This document shows positions 44,651 to 53,883 of a stretch of 64,000 bases of DNA, in pieces. The notes under the pieces were generated by a model, which saw only the letters and a program-made list of their open reading frames with translations, searched no databases and was not told where the DNA came from. The translations under genes were made by a program, and so were the position numbers. The stretch comes from Verrucomicrobiaceae bacterium. Lineage in GTDB: Bacteria; Verrucomicrobiota; Verrucomicrobiia; Verrucomicrobiales; Akkermansiaceae. The stretch is taken from the NCBI GenBank assembly GCA_027486655.1, contig JAIXOR010000004.1:1-64000 (forward strand), given 5' to 3'. Each line of letters opens with the position of its first letter. The stretch's first letter is position 1.

Positions 44651-46203
44651 GGTGAGGAGGTTTTTGAAGTTGGGGTGGATGATTTCGAATCGGTGCGGAA
44701 GGGAACGGCAGGCAGTCCCTCGCGGTTGAAGAGATTGACGTCGGGGACGCGGTCCCAGCCGAAGCGGACTGCACGCGGAGACGGGATATCCGGGTGCGAA
44801 ACCTCGACCATCTCGCCACGGATCACGGCTTTGGCCGGGAGGTGCTTGCCGTCGTCACCAGCGATGGAGAATCCCCTGAGTTCGTCCTCTCCCTGCGGCG
44901 TGGTCAAACCACCACCGAGGTGGTCGAAGCGGATTTCCGCCACCTTGCCACGTAGGGTCATGGAGCGGAAAAGCGGACCGGAGGAAACGACAGCCTGACC
45001 GTAGGCCACCGAACGAGCGGCGAGGGCGAGCCGGCGTCCAACCGGTTCCTTCACGGGCGGGTGGATGTTGGTTGCCGAACCGTGATCGGTGATGACCACC
45101 ATGGCCGTGTGAGGTACATCGCGCCACACCTGGCTCTGCACCTCACGCATTTCCGGCGGGATCGCATTGAAGGGGGGGAGTTGGACGAACAGAAACGGCA
45201 GATCCGGTTGTTTCCATGCCTTGCGCCAGTCGTGGATGAGCGTGGGGAAAAGATCCGCGTATTGGGTGGGGTTGCCGCGGTTTGCCTCGCCCTGATACCA
45301 GATGACGCCGCGTAAGGGAAAGGGCTGCAGCGGCGCGATCATTCCGTTGTAGAGGCTCGATGGTCCGCGTCCTCTCGGGTCCGACGGTGCGGCGGGAGGT
45401 GCAGGCACCGGTTTGCCCTGGGCGCGCAGTGACTCGGAAGATTTCCTGTAGCGGTCCATAGCGATGCGGTGGGCATTCGCGGCTTTTTCCGGATCATGGG
45501 AGGCCTCCGCCCTGGCGGCGGCCTTGGGGATTGATCGCAGGCGTGGATGGGACTCGAGAGCGGCACCGCTGATCCATTTGTCGGCGGCCGTTCCCCCCAC
45601 ATGGGAGCCGATCAATCCCACGGGAACGTCGATCGATTCGCGAAGGGCTTTGGCGAAGTAGAAGCCGACTGCGGAGAATGAGGCGACGTTCCTCGCATCG
45701 CATGGCGTCCAACTCCCCTCAGGCTTCGCGAGTGGCTTTGCGGACTGGGCTTTTCCAACCTTGAACAAGCGGATGAGTGGTTCCCGGGTGCGGGCCGCGA
45801 TTTGGCGTCCGTCCGTGGTTTTTGCGAGCGGCCACTCCATGTTGGATTGTCCTCCGCACAGCCAGACATCGCCGACCAACAGATCCTTCAAGCGAACGGA
45901 GTTGCCTTGGCCTGCGAGGATCATCTCACGGGGGGCGGGGGAGGCATCCATCGGGGAAAGGCGCACCATCCAGTTCCCCTCTTGATCCGCCTGGGTATTC
46001 AGAGTTTGTCCGGCGAAGGAAACCGTGACCCGTTCACCCGCCGACGCCCGGCCCCAGAAGGGAAGCGGGACACCGCGCTGCAAAACCGCATGATCCGTAA
46101 ACAGCGGGTGGGGAATGATTTCACCATGAGCCATGCCACCGAGGCTGGCCGCCATCACTCCTAACAGGGAGAGGCGCTTGCGGGATGGGATTCGGGCGAT
46201 CAT
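44647..46203 (-). CDS. Secreted sialate O-acetylesterase-like SGNH esterase
   Basis: The enzyme removes O-acetyl groups from glycans. The protein has 518 residues. ATG 46203 gives the signal peptide MIARIPSRKRLSLLGVMAAS; an earlier in-frame Met lies 8 codons upstream. 'LFTDHAVLQRGVPLPFWGRA' is the conserved N-terminal beta-sandwich start. The catalytic Ser lies in 'DVWLCGGQSNMEWPLA'. 'GVIWYQGEANRGNPTQYADL' is the second SGNH block and 'NIHPPVKEPVGRRLALAAR' holds the catalytic His. It overlaps the discoidin gene by 4 bp and follows GH3 after a 183-bp gap. Within this operon it would deacetylate the polysaccharide before glycosidase attack. Real sialate specificity is not implied. Confidence 0.93.
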   Translation of the reverse strand: MIARIPSRKRLSLLGVMAASLGGMAHGEIIPHPLFTDHAVLQRGVPLPFWGRASAGERVTVSFAGQTLNTQADQEGNWMVRLSPMDASPAPREMILAGQGNSVRLKDLLVGDVWLCGGQSNMEWPLAKTTDGRQIAARTREPLIRLFKVGKAQSAKPLAKPEGSWTPCDARNVASFSAVGFYFAKALRESIDVPVGLIGSHVGGTAADKWISGAALESHPRLRSIPKAAARAEASHDPEKAANAHRIAMDRYRKSSESLRAQGKPVPAPPAAPSDPRGRGPSSLYNGMIAPLQPFPLRGVIWYQGEANRGNPTQYADLFPTLIHDWRKAWKQPDLPFLFVQLPPFNAIPPEMREVQSQVWRDVPHTAMVVITDHGSATNIHPPVKEPVGRRLALAARSVAYGQAVVSSGPLFRSMTLRGKVAEIRFDHLGGGLTTPQGEDELRGFSIAGDDGKHLPAKAVIRGEMVEVSHPDIPSPRAVRFGWDRVPDVNLFNREGLPAVPFRTDSKSSTPTSKTSSP

Positions 46204-46386
46204 GGACGGATGCGGAGGGTGCTGCAACGGATGGTTCGGGCGACTTCGGAAGATGCGTCTTCATGCCCATTTGACCTGCCTACAATACCAGATGAAATCA
46301 CGCATCGTATCTGCGGGATTGCGCAAAAGGTCGGCTCCTGGATCCTGTCCGCCAATGAGGCGGGGTCGCCGCGATTCTATCAGGAA

Positions 46387-48288
46387 TCAGTAGGACAAGC
46401 CGTGGCCGAACGGATAGAGCGGCGCGGACTTCTCTTTTGCCGAGTGTCCGCGCGGAAGCTGGTCACCGCTCCTTGGCCAAGAGAATGAGAGTTTACCGCT
46501 GGGGGCTGCATCTCCGAACAGCACGTCGGCCACTCCCTGTCCTTCCGTGCCTGGAAGCCAGGCGGCCAGGATCGCATCGGCCTGCTCCGCCACGGAGCCC
46601 AGGATCAGCGGCCGGCCGGACAGCACGACCACCACCACTTTCGCACCGCTGGCCCGTGCGCGAGTCACGGCGGCCTGGTCTTCCGAGGTGAGTGACAGCT
46701 CCTCGCGGTCGCCCTTCATTTCGGCGTAGGGGTCTTCTCCGATCACGACCACGGCGACATCATTTTCGCTGGCGACGCCTGGTGACTCTCCGGTGGAGAC
46801 CTTGGATGGATCTCCGGAGGCGTCGCGAAGGGCCTTGAGGATCGTCGTGCCACCGCGGGTGATGGCACCACGACCGCCCTGCCAGTCGATGGTCCAGCCG
46901 CCGCATTGCATGCCGAGGTCGTCTGCGCCACGCCCGGAAACATGGATCCTGCCGGCGTTTCGTGCGATGGGGAGTGCCTTGTCGTCGTTTTTCAGAAGCA
47001 CCAGTGAACGGCGGACCGCCTCCCGAGCCGCGGCGCGGTGTTCTGCGCTGCCGAGCTTGGCCATCAACGCCGGGTCCGCGACCTGGGGTGTCTTGCCATC
47101 CATCATGCCCATGGCGAACTTGACGCGCAGGATCCGGGTCACCGCGTCATCGATGCGGGAAAGGGGGACCTTGCCCTCATTCACCAACTCCTGCAGCAGC
47201 CGTGTGAAGTCGCGGTATTTGTCGGTGACCATCACCATGTCCATGCCCGCGTTGATCGCGATCTCGATGCACTTGCGGTAGTCCGGCGTGCCGGCCTGTC
47301 CTGCGGCATTCAGGCTTTCCGCGCCCGGGGTGCCCGGTGCCGGTGGAACCAGTTGGTCGATCGCGTTGTAGTCGGAAATCAGAAACCCCTCGAAGCCGAG
47401 TTCCTTCTTGAGCAGATCCGTGAGCAGGTAGCGGCTTCCAGAGCATTTCACCCCGTTCCAACTGCTGTAGGAGGGCATGATGGTGCCGACGCCGGCATCG
47501 ATGGCAGCCGGGTATCCGGCGAGGTGGACGGCACGGAGAACTTCCTCGGAGAGACGGGTGTCTCCCTGGTCGAGCAGTCCGCCACCGCTCACCGTGCGGA
47601 GGCTGGTTCCGCCATCGCCGATGAAGTGTTTCGCGCAACCGAGGACCGAGAGCGGTGAGGAAAGGTCCGGGCCCTGGAGGCCGAGTACTGCGGCTTTGCC
47701 GAGGAGGGCGACCAGTGCGGGATCCTCCGAGTATCCCTCGTAGGTTCTTCCCCATCGGATGTCCCTCGGCACCGTCACGCAGGGCGCGAAGGTCCACTGG
47801 ATTCCCGTGGCCCTCACTTCCAGCGCCGTGATTTCCGCCGCCTTTCTAACAATCTCGGGATCGCCGGTGCATCCCAGCCCGATGTTGTGCGGGAAAACCA
47901 CGGCTCCCAGCACGTTGTTGTGGCCGTGCACGGCATCCACGCCGTAGAGCAGCGGGATGGCCAGGCGGGTCCTTGACGCGTGCTTCTGGCATTCGTCGTA
48001 AAGCCGCGCCCAATCGGCGGGGAGGTTTCCGGACTTCGGATCCGAGCCTCCGCCACTCAGGATCGAGCCGAGGAAGAGGGTCTGGATGTCGCTCAGGTCC
48101 TTGACGGAGCCGAGGTCCGGCTGGGTCATCTGTCCCACCTTTTCCGCGAGAGTCATGGAGGAAACCAACTTGCGGACGTGTTCGTCATGGGCCTTCAACC
48201 AGGCGGGAGAGGCCGCGTGTGCGAGCGAGGATGCGATCAGCAGGGCGGCACCTGCACGCGCGAGGACCTTGGGGTGATGGGATGTCAT
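46387..48288 (-). CDS. Secreted beta-glucosidase-type GH3
   Basis: The protein has 633 residues from ATG 48288 ([20 protein letters not shown], a signal peptide); an earlier Met 14 codons upstream is less plausible. The (beta/alpha)8 domain includes '[20 protein letters not shown]', '[20 protein letters not shown]', '[16 protein letters not shown]' and 'KHFIGDGGT', with nucleophile Asp in '[14 protein letters not shown]'. The second domain has '[20 protein letters not shown]' (candidate acid/base Glu) and '[20 protein letters not shown]'. The protein ends right after 'YPFGHGLSY' without the Fn3 domain of BglX. It is the first gene of the minus-strand carbohydrate run and is divergent from the PATR protein, so the operon promoter is probably in 48289-48600. 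Confidence 0.94.
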   Translation of the reverse strand: MTSHHPKVLARAGAALLIASSLAHAASPAWLKAHDEHVRKLVSSMTLAEKVGQMTQPDLGSVKDLSDIQTLFLGSILSGGGSDPKSGNLPADWARLYDECQKHASRTRLAIPLLYGVDAVHGHNNVLGAVVFPHNIGLGCTGDPEIVRKAAEITALEVRATGIQWTFAPCVTVPRDIRWGRTYEGYSEDPALVALLGKAAVLGLQGPDLSSPLSVLGCAKHFIGDGGTSLRTVSGGGLLDQGDTRLSEEVLRAVHLAGYPAAIDAGVGTIMPSYSSWNGVKCSGSRYLLTDLLKKELGFEGFLISDYNAIDQLVPPAPGTPGAESLNAAGQAGTPDYRKCIEIAINAGMDMVMVTDKYRDFTRLLQELVNEGKVPLSRIDDAVTRILRVKFAMGMMDGKTPQVADPALMAKLGSAEHRAAAREAVRRSLVLLKNDDKALPIARNAGRIHVSGRGADDLGMQCGGWTIDWQGGRGAITRGGTTILKALRDASGDPSKVSTGESPGVASENDVAVVVIGEDPYAEMKGDREELSLTSEDQAAVTRARASGAKVVVVVLSGRPLILGSVAEQADAILAAWLPGTEGQGVADVLFGDAAPSGKLSFSWPRSGDQLPRGHSAKEKSAPLYPFGHGLSY

Positions 48289-48600
48289 GGGCTTCCGGGG
48301 TTTTCGGCGGATGAAAGCCGCCCGCGGCAAACTAGGGACATCGCATGCAGGCTGTCTATCAAGCGAAAGGGTGGGTCCACGGTCACCTGAATGGGGGTGG
48401 CTTTTCCGTCTTCCCTAGTTTGGGGGGGGATAAAACCACTAGTGGGGGAATTGGACAGCGAGGAGTGCACTGCTGTTTGGTGCAAGGGACTTCGGCGTTG
48501 GTTTACCCATGCTTGCCGCATGGGGGCCGCGTTTCCGGCGATCCACTCCACCCAATGGGGGCGACCGCCAGCCATTCCATCCACAAACCCCTGTATCCTC
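48289..48600. promoter_or_regulatory. Divergent intergenic region between GH3 and the PATR protein
   Basis: This 312-bp gap separates oppositely transcribed secreted-protein genes and should contain both promoters. It holds homopurine runs (a run of eight Gs at about 48422-48429), a 'cactagtggggg' patch and a short hairpin, cccatgc-ttgcc-gcatggg, near 48507-48525. I could not recognise convincing -35/-10 boxes or a known regulator site. Confidence 0.4.
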
Positions 48601-51600
48601 ATGAAACCCATCAGACCGCTTCTTTCCTCGTTCCTCACCGTCTGCCTGCTTGGCGGCGCTTCCGCACAGGCCCAGACCTGGAACACCACCACAAGTGGCT
48701 CCCAGGATTGGAGCGTTGCGGGCAACTGGAGTTCGGATCCTTCCGCGCCTTCATCCGGCACCACCACGGCAATCCAGTTCTTCGCAGCTCCGGGCACGGT
48801 CATTCCTGCGGCGTCGGCGATCGTTGCGAACCAGAATATCGCCACGCCCTTCGTCCTCAATTCGCTGGTCGTCAATGGCACCGGACCTGCCTCCGGTGTG
48901 GTCCCCAGCCTGACGATCAACGGCGGCGGACTTCAGTTTGATGGAACTAATCCCTCGATCCAGCTCAACCCGAACTACGGTGGTCCCGGATACACCGTGA
49001 GTCTCAATTCAGCCCTCACCTTCAATGCCCCCACCTCGATCACCTTCGGCAACGGCGGCGGATTCATCAATACAGGCGGCGCATGGAATGGCTCCGGGGC
49101 GGTCACTTTCACGGGAGGACTCACCAACCGGCCCCTGTCGCTGACCAATGCCACTGGCACCACCTTCACCGGAGATGTCTTTCTAACAGGAAATGGTTTC
49201 ACCGTTCTCCAGCTCAATGCCGTGAACGGAGTGCTCGGAGCCAACGCCTCCCCGTCCACGCAGTCCGTCGTCGTTAACAGCGGCGCCGGCGTGAACATGA
49301 ACTACGGGAACGGTGCTTACACCAACGCGCAGAACTTTGTCATCAACGGCAGCGGCAACGCGGGCACCACAAGCGCCGCGATCAACGTGACCCGCATCAA
49401 CTTCGGAAACAGCACCATCGGCGGACTGGCGGTTGCCACGGACTCCACATTCCGCATCGCCATGGAAAACCCGGGGGATGCACGGGTCGTCAACGTCTCG
49501 CGCGGGATCGTCGGCAGCGGCAAGTTGATCAAGACCGGCAATGGATACCTCCAGCCGAGCGTGGTCTCGCCGGCTACCGTGACCTGGGGCGGCTCCACCT
49601 ACACCTCCTACACTGGCAACATCGAGATCCGCGAGGGAGCGATCCAGACGCCCGCCGTATCGAATTCGCTCGGTTCCAATGCCGGATTGACGCAGCGGGT
49701 CACCGTCTCGAGCGGTGCGGCCGCCGTCATCAGCGCGGGCAACAACGCGTGGACCCAGCCTCAGAACTTCATCCTCAATGGCAGCGGCACCGGCTACGCC
49801 GCGAACGTCGGCGGCCTCGCCGCTCTCGATTCCTTCGGGGCGGGCTTCGGTAGCAACACGGTGCGCCGGATCGTCGTCGCCACAGACTCCACCATCTCCG
49901 CAAGGCGCGATGGCTCGGCGAACGGACTCGCACGCGGACTCATCACCCTGACGGGCCTGTCCGGTGCCGGCAACCTCACCATCAACGGACCCTACGGCAC
50001 GGCGATCTCGCCCGTGTATCTGAACTTTGCCGCATCGGACTTCGAGGAGTTCGCAGCCTTCAGCGGCCGGGTCAACATCCAGAACGGCATTCTCAGTATC
50101 GGCCATGTGGATGCTCTCGGTACCGCCCCGGCAGGGCAGGTGACCTTGGGTGCGCTCGGAGCGATTGCCTCCGGCATCACGGGCGGCCTCGACCAAGCCT
50201 TCCTTTCCCGCATTGACAACCTGGCCTCCACCAGCGGCGCCGTCTGCCTTGGACTGGCGAGTGCGAACAACCTGGACTTCAGCTCAGCGCCCAACCTCCG
50301 GCTGGGTGCAACCGGTGCCTTGACCTACAGCGGCACACTCACCCCGGCCGGTGGAGTCTACCGTCTCGGCGGAGGCGGGGGCACGCTCACGGTGTCCAGC
50401 AAGCTCACCGGTTCTAACAGCCTCGTGGTTTCCGGCGCTGTCACCCTTTCCAATGCCACCAATGACTTCAACGGCGGGATCACGCTTTCCGGAAACAACA
50501 CGGGGCTCGGGCAGACACCGCTGCTCTCCTTCACCGGCGGCACCGGCAGCTTGAATGGAAACGCGGTCCAGTTCGGCGGCATCGGCGGCACGCTTGCCTA
50601 CACCGGATCGGCCACCGGATCGACCGATACCATCGGCGCGGTTGCCTTCAACTCCGGCCATGGCACCATCACCTCCACCCGGGGTGCGGCGGGCACCACG
50701 GTGCTTGCCCTCTCCTCCCTTGGCACACGCACTTCGGGTGCCACTGGCAGCTTCACGGTCACCGGTGGAACGAACGGGACGGATCACCGAATCACGGTGG
50801 GTGGATTGGCCACTGGTTTCATCGACCAAGGAACCTTCTTCGGCGGCAGCAACTATGCGTTCTATGACGCCACGGGTTTCCTGCGGGCTCCGACGTACGG
50901 CACGGATGCCGGTTTCGTGACCAGCGCCGCCGCCACCTCGGTTGCGGGTTCCACCCACCAGCAGATCACCGGCGCGCTTTCCGCCCAGACCTCGGCGACC
51001 TTCAACACGTTCCGCATCTCCGGTGCGGTCAACGTGACGCTCGCCGCCTCGCAGACGCTCACTCTGAACGGCCTGCTCAAGGCGGGTAACAATGCGACCA
51101 CCCTCAGCGGCGGCAGCGGCATCCAGGCGGGTTCCAATGCCGAACTCGTCATCCGCGCGGACCAGGGAAGCGACGCCATCTCCATCAACTGCCCGGTGCT
51201 TGCCAATGGCACGAACCCGCTCACCAAGACCGGTGCGGGAACCCTCACGCTCAGCGGTGCCAATACCTACACCGGAACCACCAGCGTGGTTGCCGGCACC
51301 CTCACCGTCGGTTCCTTGGGCAGCCTTGCAGACACAGCGGCGGTCGTGGTGAATGGCGGCACCTATGCGACGAACAACAGCACCGATGCCATTGCAAGCC
51401 TCACGCTGAAGAACGGCGTGATCGCCGGCACCGGCATTCATCAGGCTTCCGCCTACGCCTTGGAAAACGGTGCCGTCACCGGCCGCCTCGGCGGTGGTGG
51501 AGCCCTCACCAAAACCACGGATGGAATGGTTCTTGTTTCCGGTGTGAACAACTACACCGGCGGTACCGTCATCAGCGGCGGCACCTTCGCCACCACTCCG

Positions 51601-52569
51601 ACGGGTCGCCTGGACGATACGGGATCGGTCACCATCCAGAGCGGTGCCGTTTATGAAATCGGCGGGCCGGACAGCGTCGGCGATGTGATCCTGGAGAACG
51701 GATCAATCCGCGGCCAAGGGTTGCTCACCAGCGCCTACTTCGACGTCCGCAACGGCACCATCTCCGCACCCATCGCCGGCAATGGCGCCATGGTGAAGAG
51801 CACCGCGGGCACCGTTACCCTTTCCTCACCCGGAAACACCTTCAGGGGCGATGTCGAGATCACCGGTGGAGCCGTCGTTCTTGCCGACAACGGCCGCCTC
51901 AACTTCAAGATCGACAGCACCTTCACCAACTGGGTGAACGGCAGCGGCAGCTTCACCGCCAATGGGGACGTCAACATCGACCTGAGCTCCGCCAATCTAA
52001 CGGATGGCAACACCTGGACCCTGGTCGACCCTGCCTTGACCGAATCCTATGGAGCCACCTTCTCCATCCCCGGATTCACGGAAACGGCGGACGTCTGGAC
52101 CAAGGTGGACGGCGCGAACACCTGGACCTTCAGCGAGGCCACCGGCGTGCTCACGCTGGACATCACTCCTCCGGGCGGATTCAACAACTGGATCGCCGGA
52201 TTCAGCGGTCTCGGCGATGTCTCACCGAGCGGCGATCCGGACAGCGACGGCATCGACAACCTGATGGAATACGTGCTCAACGGAAACCCGGGACAATCCG
52301 ACCCGCAAATCCTCCCGGATCTGGATTCCTCGGGTTCCAACTTCGTGTTCACCTTTGTCCGCCGCATCGAGTCCTTCGACGACACCGTTCAAGTGTTCCA
52401 ATACAACACCGACCTCGGCCCGGTCTGGCAGGAGCTTGCCATCCCACAGACCTCTGCGGCGGGTGTGGTCATCACTCCGGTGAACGCTGTGACCGAACAG
52501 GTGCAGGTGACCGTGCCCAAGGGCGCAAACGTCCGCATGTTCGGCCGGGTGAAAGCCTCGCAACCCTGA
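48601..52569 (+). CDS. Secreted PATR (autotransporter-associated beta-strand repeat) protein
   Basis: The protein has 1322 residues. ATG 48601 is chosen since MKPIRPLLSSFLTVCLLGGA is a signal peptide ending near 'ASAQAQ'; the frame is open upstream. Residues 25-100 hold the typical opening 'WNTTTSGSQDWSVAGNWSSD'. The middle is a long beta-helix with repeated 'GSGKLIKTGNGYLQ', 'KTGAGTLTLSGANTYTGTTS' and 'TKTTDGMVLVSGVNNYTGGT' units. The end carries 'NNWIAGFSGLGDVSPSGDPD' and 'DGIDNLMEYVLNGNPGQSDP', a calcium-type tail common in Verrucomicrobiota, then a beta-sandwich. No translocator beta-barrel is present, so export must use another route. It is probably a surface or extracellular matrix protein. 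Confidence 0.87.
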   Translation: MKPIRPLLSSFLTVCLLGGASAQAQTWNTTTSGSQDWSVAGNWSSDPSAPSSGTTTAIQFFAAPGTVIPAASAIVANQNIATPFVLNSLVVNGTGPASGVVPSLTINGGGLQFDGTNPSIQLNPNYGGPGYTVSLNSALTFNAPTSITFGNGGGFINTGGAWNGSGAVTFTGGLTNRPLSLTNATGTTFTGDVFLTGNGFTVLQLNAVNGVLGANASPSTQSVVVNSGAGVNMNYGNGAYTNAQNFVINGSGNAGTTSAAINVTRINFGNSTIGGLAVATDSTFRIAMENPGDARVVNVSRGIVGSGKLIKTGNGYLQPSVVSPATVTWGGSTYTSYTGNIEIREGAIQTPAVSNSLGSNAGLTQRVTVSSGAAAVISAGNNAWTQPQNFILNGSGTGYAANVGGLAALDSFGAGFGSNTVRRIVVATDSTISARRDGSANGLARGLITLTGLSGAGNLTINGPYGTAISPVYLNFAASDFEEFAAFSGRVNIQNGILSIGHVDALGTAPAGQVTLGALGAIASGITGGLDQAFLSRIDNLASTSGAVCLGLASANNLDFSSAPNLRLGATGALTYSGTLTPAGGVYRLGGGGGTLTVSSKLTGSNSLVVSGAVTLSNATNDFNGGITLSGNNTGLGQTPLLSFTGGTGSLNGNAVQFGGIGGTLAYTGSATGSTDTIGAVAFNSGHGTITSTRGAAGTTVLALSSLGTRTSGATGSFTVTGGTNGTDHRITVGGLATGFIDQGTFFGGSNYAFYDATGFLRAPTYGTDAGFVTSAAATSVAGSTHQQITGALSAQTSATFNTFRISGAVNVTLAASQTLTLNGLLKAGNNATTLSGGSGIQAGSNAELVIRADQGSDAISINCPVLANGTNPLTKTGAGTLTLSGANTYTGTTSVVAGTLTVGSLGSLADTAAVVVNGGTYATNNSTDAIASLTLKNGVIAGTGIHQASAYALENGAVTGRLGGGGALTKTTDGMVLVSGVNNYTGGTVISGGTFATTPTGRLDDTGSVTIQSGAVYEIGGPDSVGDVILENGSIRGQGLLTSAYFDVRNGTISAPIAGNGAMVKSTAGTVTLSSPGNTFRGDVEITGGAVVLADNGRLNFKIDSTFTNWVNGSGSFTANGDVNIDLSSANLTDGNTWTLVDPALTESYGATFSIPGFTETADVWTKVDGANTWTFSEATGVLTLDITPPGGFNNWIAGFSGLGDVSPSGDPDSDGIDNLMEYVLNGNPGQSDPQILPDLDSSGSNFVFTFVRRIESFDDTVQVFQYNTDLGPVWQELAIPQTSAAGVVITPVNAVTEQVQVTVPKGANVRMFGRVKASQP

Positions 52570-52592
52570 TCCGGGACCTGCTCAACCATGTG

Positions 52593-52624
52593 AAACCCCG
52601 TCGTCCGCAAGGGCGCCGGGGTTT
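52593..52624 (+). terminator. Rho-independent terminator after the PATR gene
   Basis: Stem arms aaaccccgtcg (52593-52603) and cgccggggttt (52614-52624) pair with a single mismatch around a 10-nt loop, followed by a short T run on the plus strand. The complementary A run on the other side means it could also serve the convergent prfA gene, which ends at 52650. Confidence 0.75.
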
Positions 52625-52649
52625 TCCGTTGCCGCGGGTTGCGTGCCGT

Positions 52650-53723
52650 TCACATCCCTGCTTCCGCGAGGCGGGCCGACATTTCCTCTTTCTGAAGACC
52701 GGCGGTGAACTCGCTGAAGTCTCCCGCCATCACGCCTGTTAGATTGTGTGAGGTCAGGCCGATGCGGTGGTCGGTCACGCGCGATTGCGGGAAGTTATAG
52801 GTGCGGATTTTCTCGGAGCGGTCGCCGGATCCGATCAGCGAGCGGCGGTGGGAGGAGTAGGCATCCTGTTGTTCGCGCAGTTTCTGTTCGTAGAGTTTGG
52901 AGCGGAGGATCTGGAGCGCCATCTCCTTGTTTTTGATCTGCGAGCGGCCGTCCTCGCAGCGGACATAGATGCCGGTGGGAAGGTGGAAGACCTGCACCGC
53001 GGACTCCGTGCGGTTGACGTGCTGGCCACCGGCACCGCCGGCGCGGCAGACCTCGATCCGCAGGTCGTCCGGCCTGAGTTCGATATCGACCTCCTCGGCC
53101 TCGGGCAGCACGGCGACGGTCACCGTCGAGGTGTGCACCCGGCCCTGGGTCTCGGTGGCAGGCACCCGCTGCACGCGGTGAACGCCCGATTCATACTTGA
53201 GATAGCGGAACACCTCGTCGCCCGTCACTTTGAGGATCACTTCCTTGAAGCCACCCACCTCGGACGGGCTGCTTTCCAAGTGCTCGCATTTCCAACCGCG
53301 GAGATCCGCATAGCGCTGATAGGCGCGCATCAGTTCCGCGGCGAAGAGCGAGGCCTCGTCGCCGCCCGCACCGGCGCGGATTTCGATCAGGGCGTCTCGG
53401 TCCTCCGCTGGATCCGCGGGTAGCAGTGCGTATTGGAGATCCTCGGAAAGGGCGGCGATCCGGCATTCCAAACCGGGAATCTCCTCGGCCGCCATGGCAG
53501 CCAGATCGGGGTCATCCGAGCGGGCGAGATCCAGGTTGTCCGCGAGCTGGCGTTTGTTGTCCTCCAGGTTTTCCCAAAGGTCGAGGCATTGCCTGAGTTT
53601 GCGGTGCTCCCGCAGCAGTTCGGTGGCGCGTTTCGGGTCGGAGAAAAGCCCGGGGTCGCCCACCGCTTCCTCCAGTTCGGAGAAACGTTCCCTGCGTTTG
53701 GCGATGAGCGACGAGTAGTCCAT
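52650..53723 (-). CDS. prfA: Peptide chain release factor 1
   Basis: The protein recognises UAA and UAG stop codons in the ribosomal A site and triggers peptide release. It has 357 residues, normal for RF1. ATG 53723 begins 'MDYSSLIAKRRERFSELEEA'; the open upstream extension lacks homology. 'RVPATETQGRVHTSTVTVAV' holds the PxT motif (PAT) that marks RF1 rather than RF2. The catalytic GGQ is Gly232-Gly233-Gln234 in 'RAGGAGGQHVNRTESAVQVF'. 'IRTYNFPQSRVTDHRIGL' is the C-terminal signature. It is convergent with the PATR gene and divergent from the peroxidase. The usual prmC partner is not adjacent. Confidence 0.97.
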   Translation of the reverse strand: MDYSSLIAKRRERFSELEEAVGDPGLFSDPKRATELLREHRKLRQCLDLWENLEDNKRQLADNLDLARSDDPDLAAMAAEEIPGLECRIAALSEDLQYALLPADPAEDRDALIEIRAGAGGDEASLFAAELMRAYQRYADLRGWKCEHLESSPSEVGGFKEVILKVTGDEVFRYLKYESGVHRVQRVPATETQGRVHTSTVTVAVLPEAEEVDIELRPDDLRIEVCRAGGAGGQHVNRTESAVQVFHLPTGIYVRCEDGRSQIKNKEMALQILRSKLYEQKLREQQDAYSSHRRSLIGSGDRSEKIRTYNFPQSRVTDHRIGLTSHNLTGVMAGDFSEFTAGLQKEEMSARLAEAGM

Positions 53724-53883
53724 GTGCGCTGGCGGTGGCGCGTCATAAGGGACATTCCCATGTGGGTGGAGAAAAAAATCCGCAGAGCGCCCGGCGGTGC
53801 CTGTCCGACGAAATTGTAAAGCCGTGGTAAAGTCGGTTGAGTCCGGGAAACGGATCAGGCAAACAGTGATCATCCACCCTCCC

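Noticed and set aside
52593..53723. Possible RF2 with programmed frameshift
   Set aside because: The stop-codon recognition motif is PAT (RF1) and no in-frame stop or frameshift site is present.
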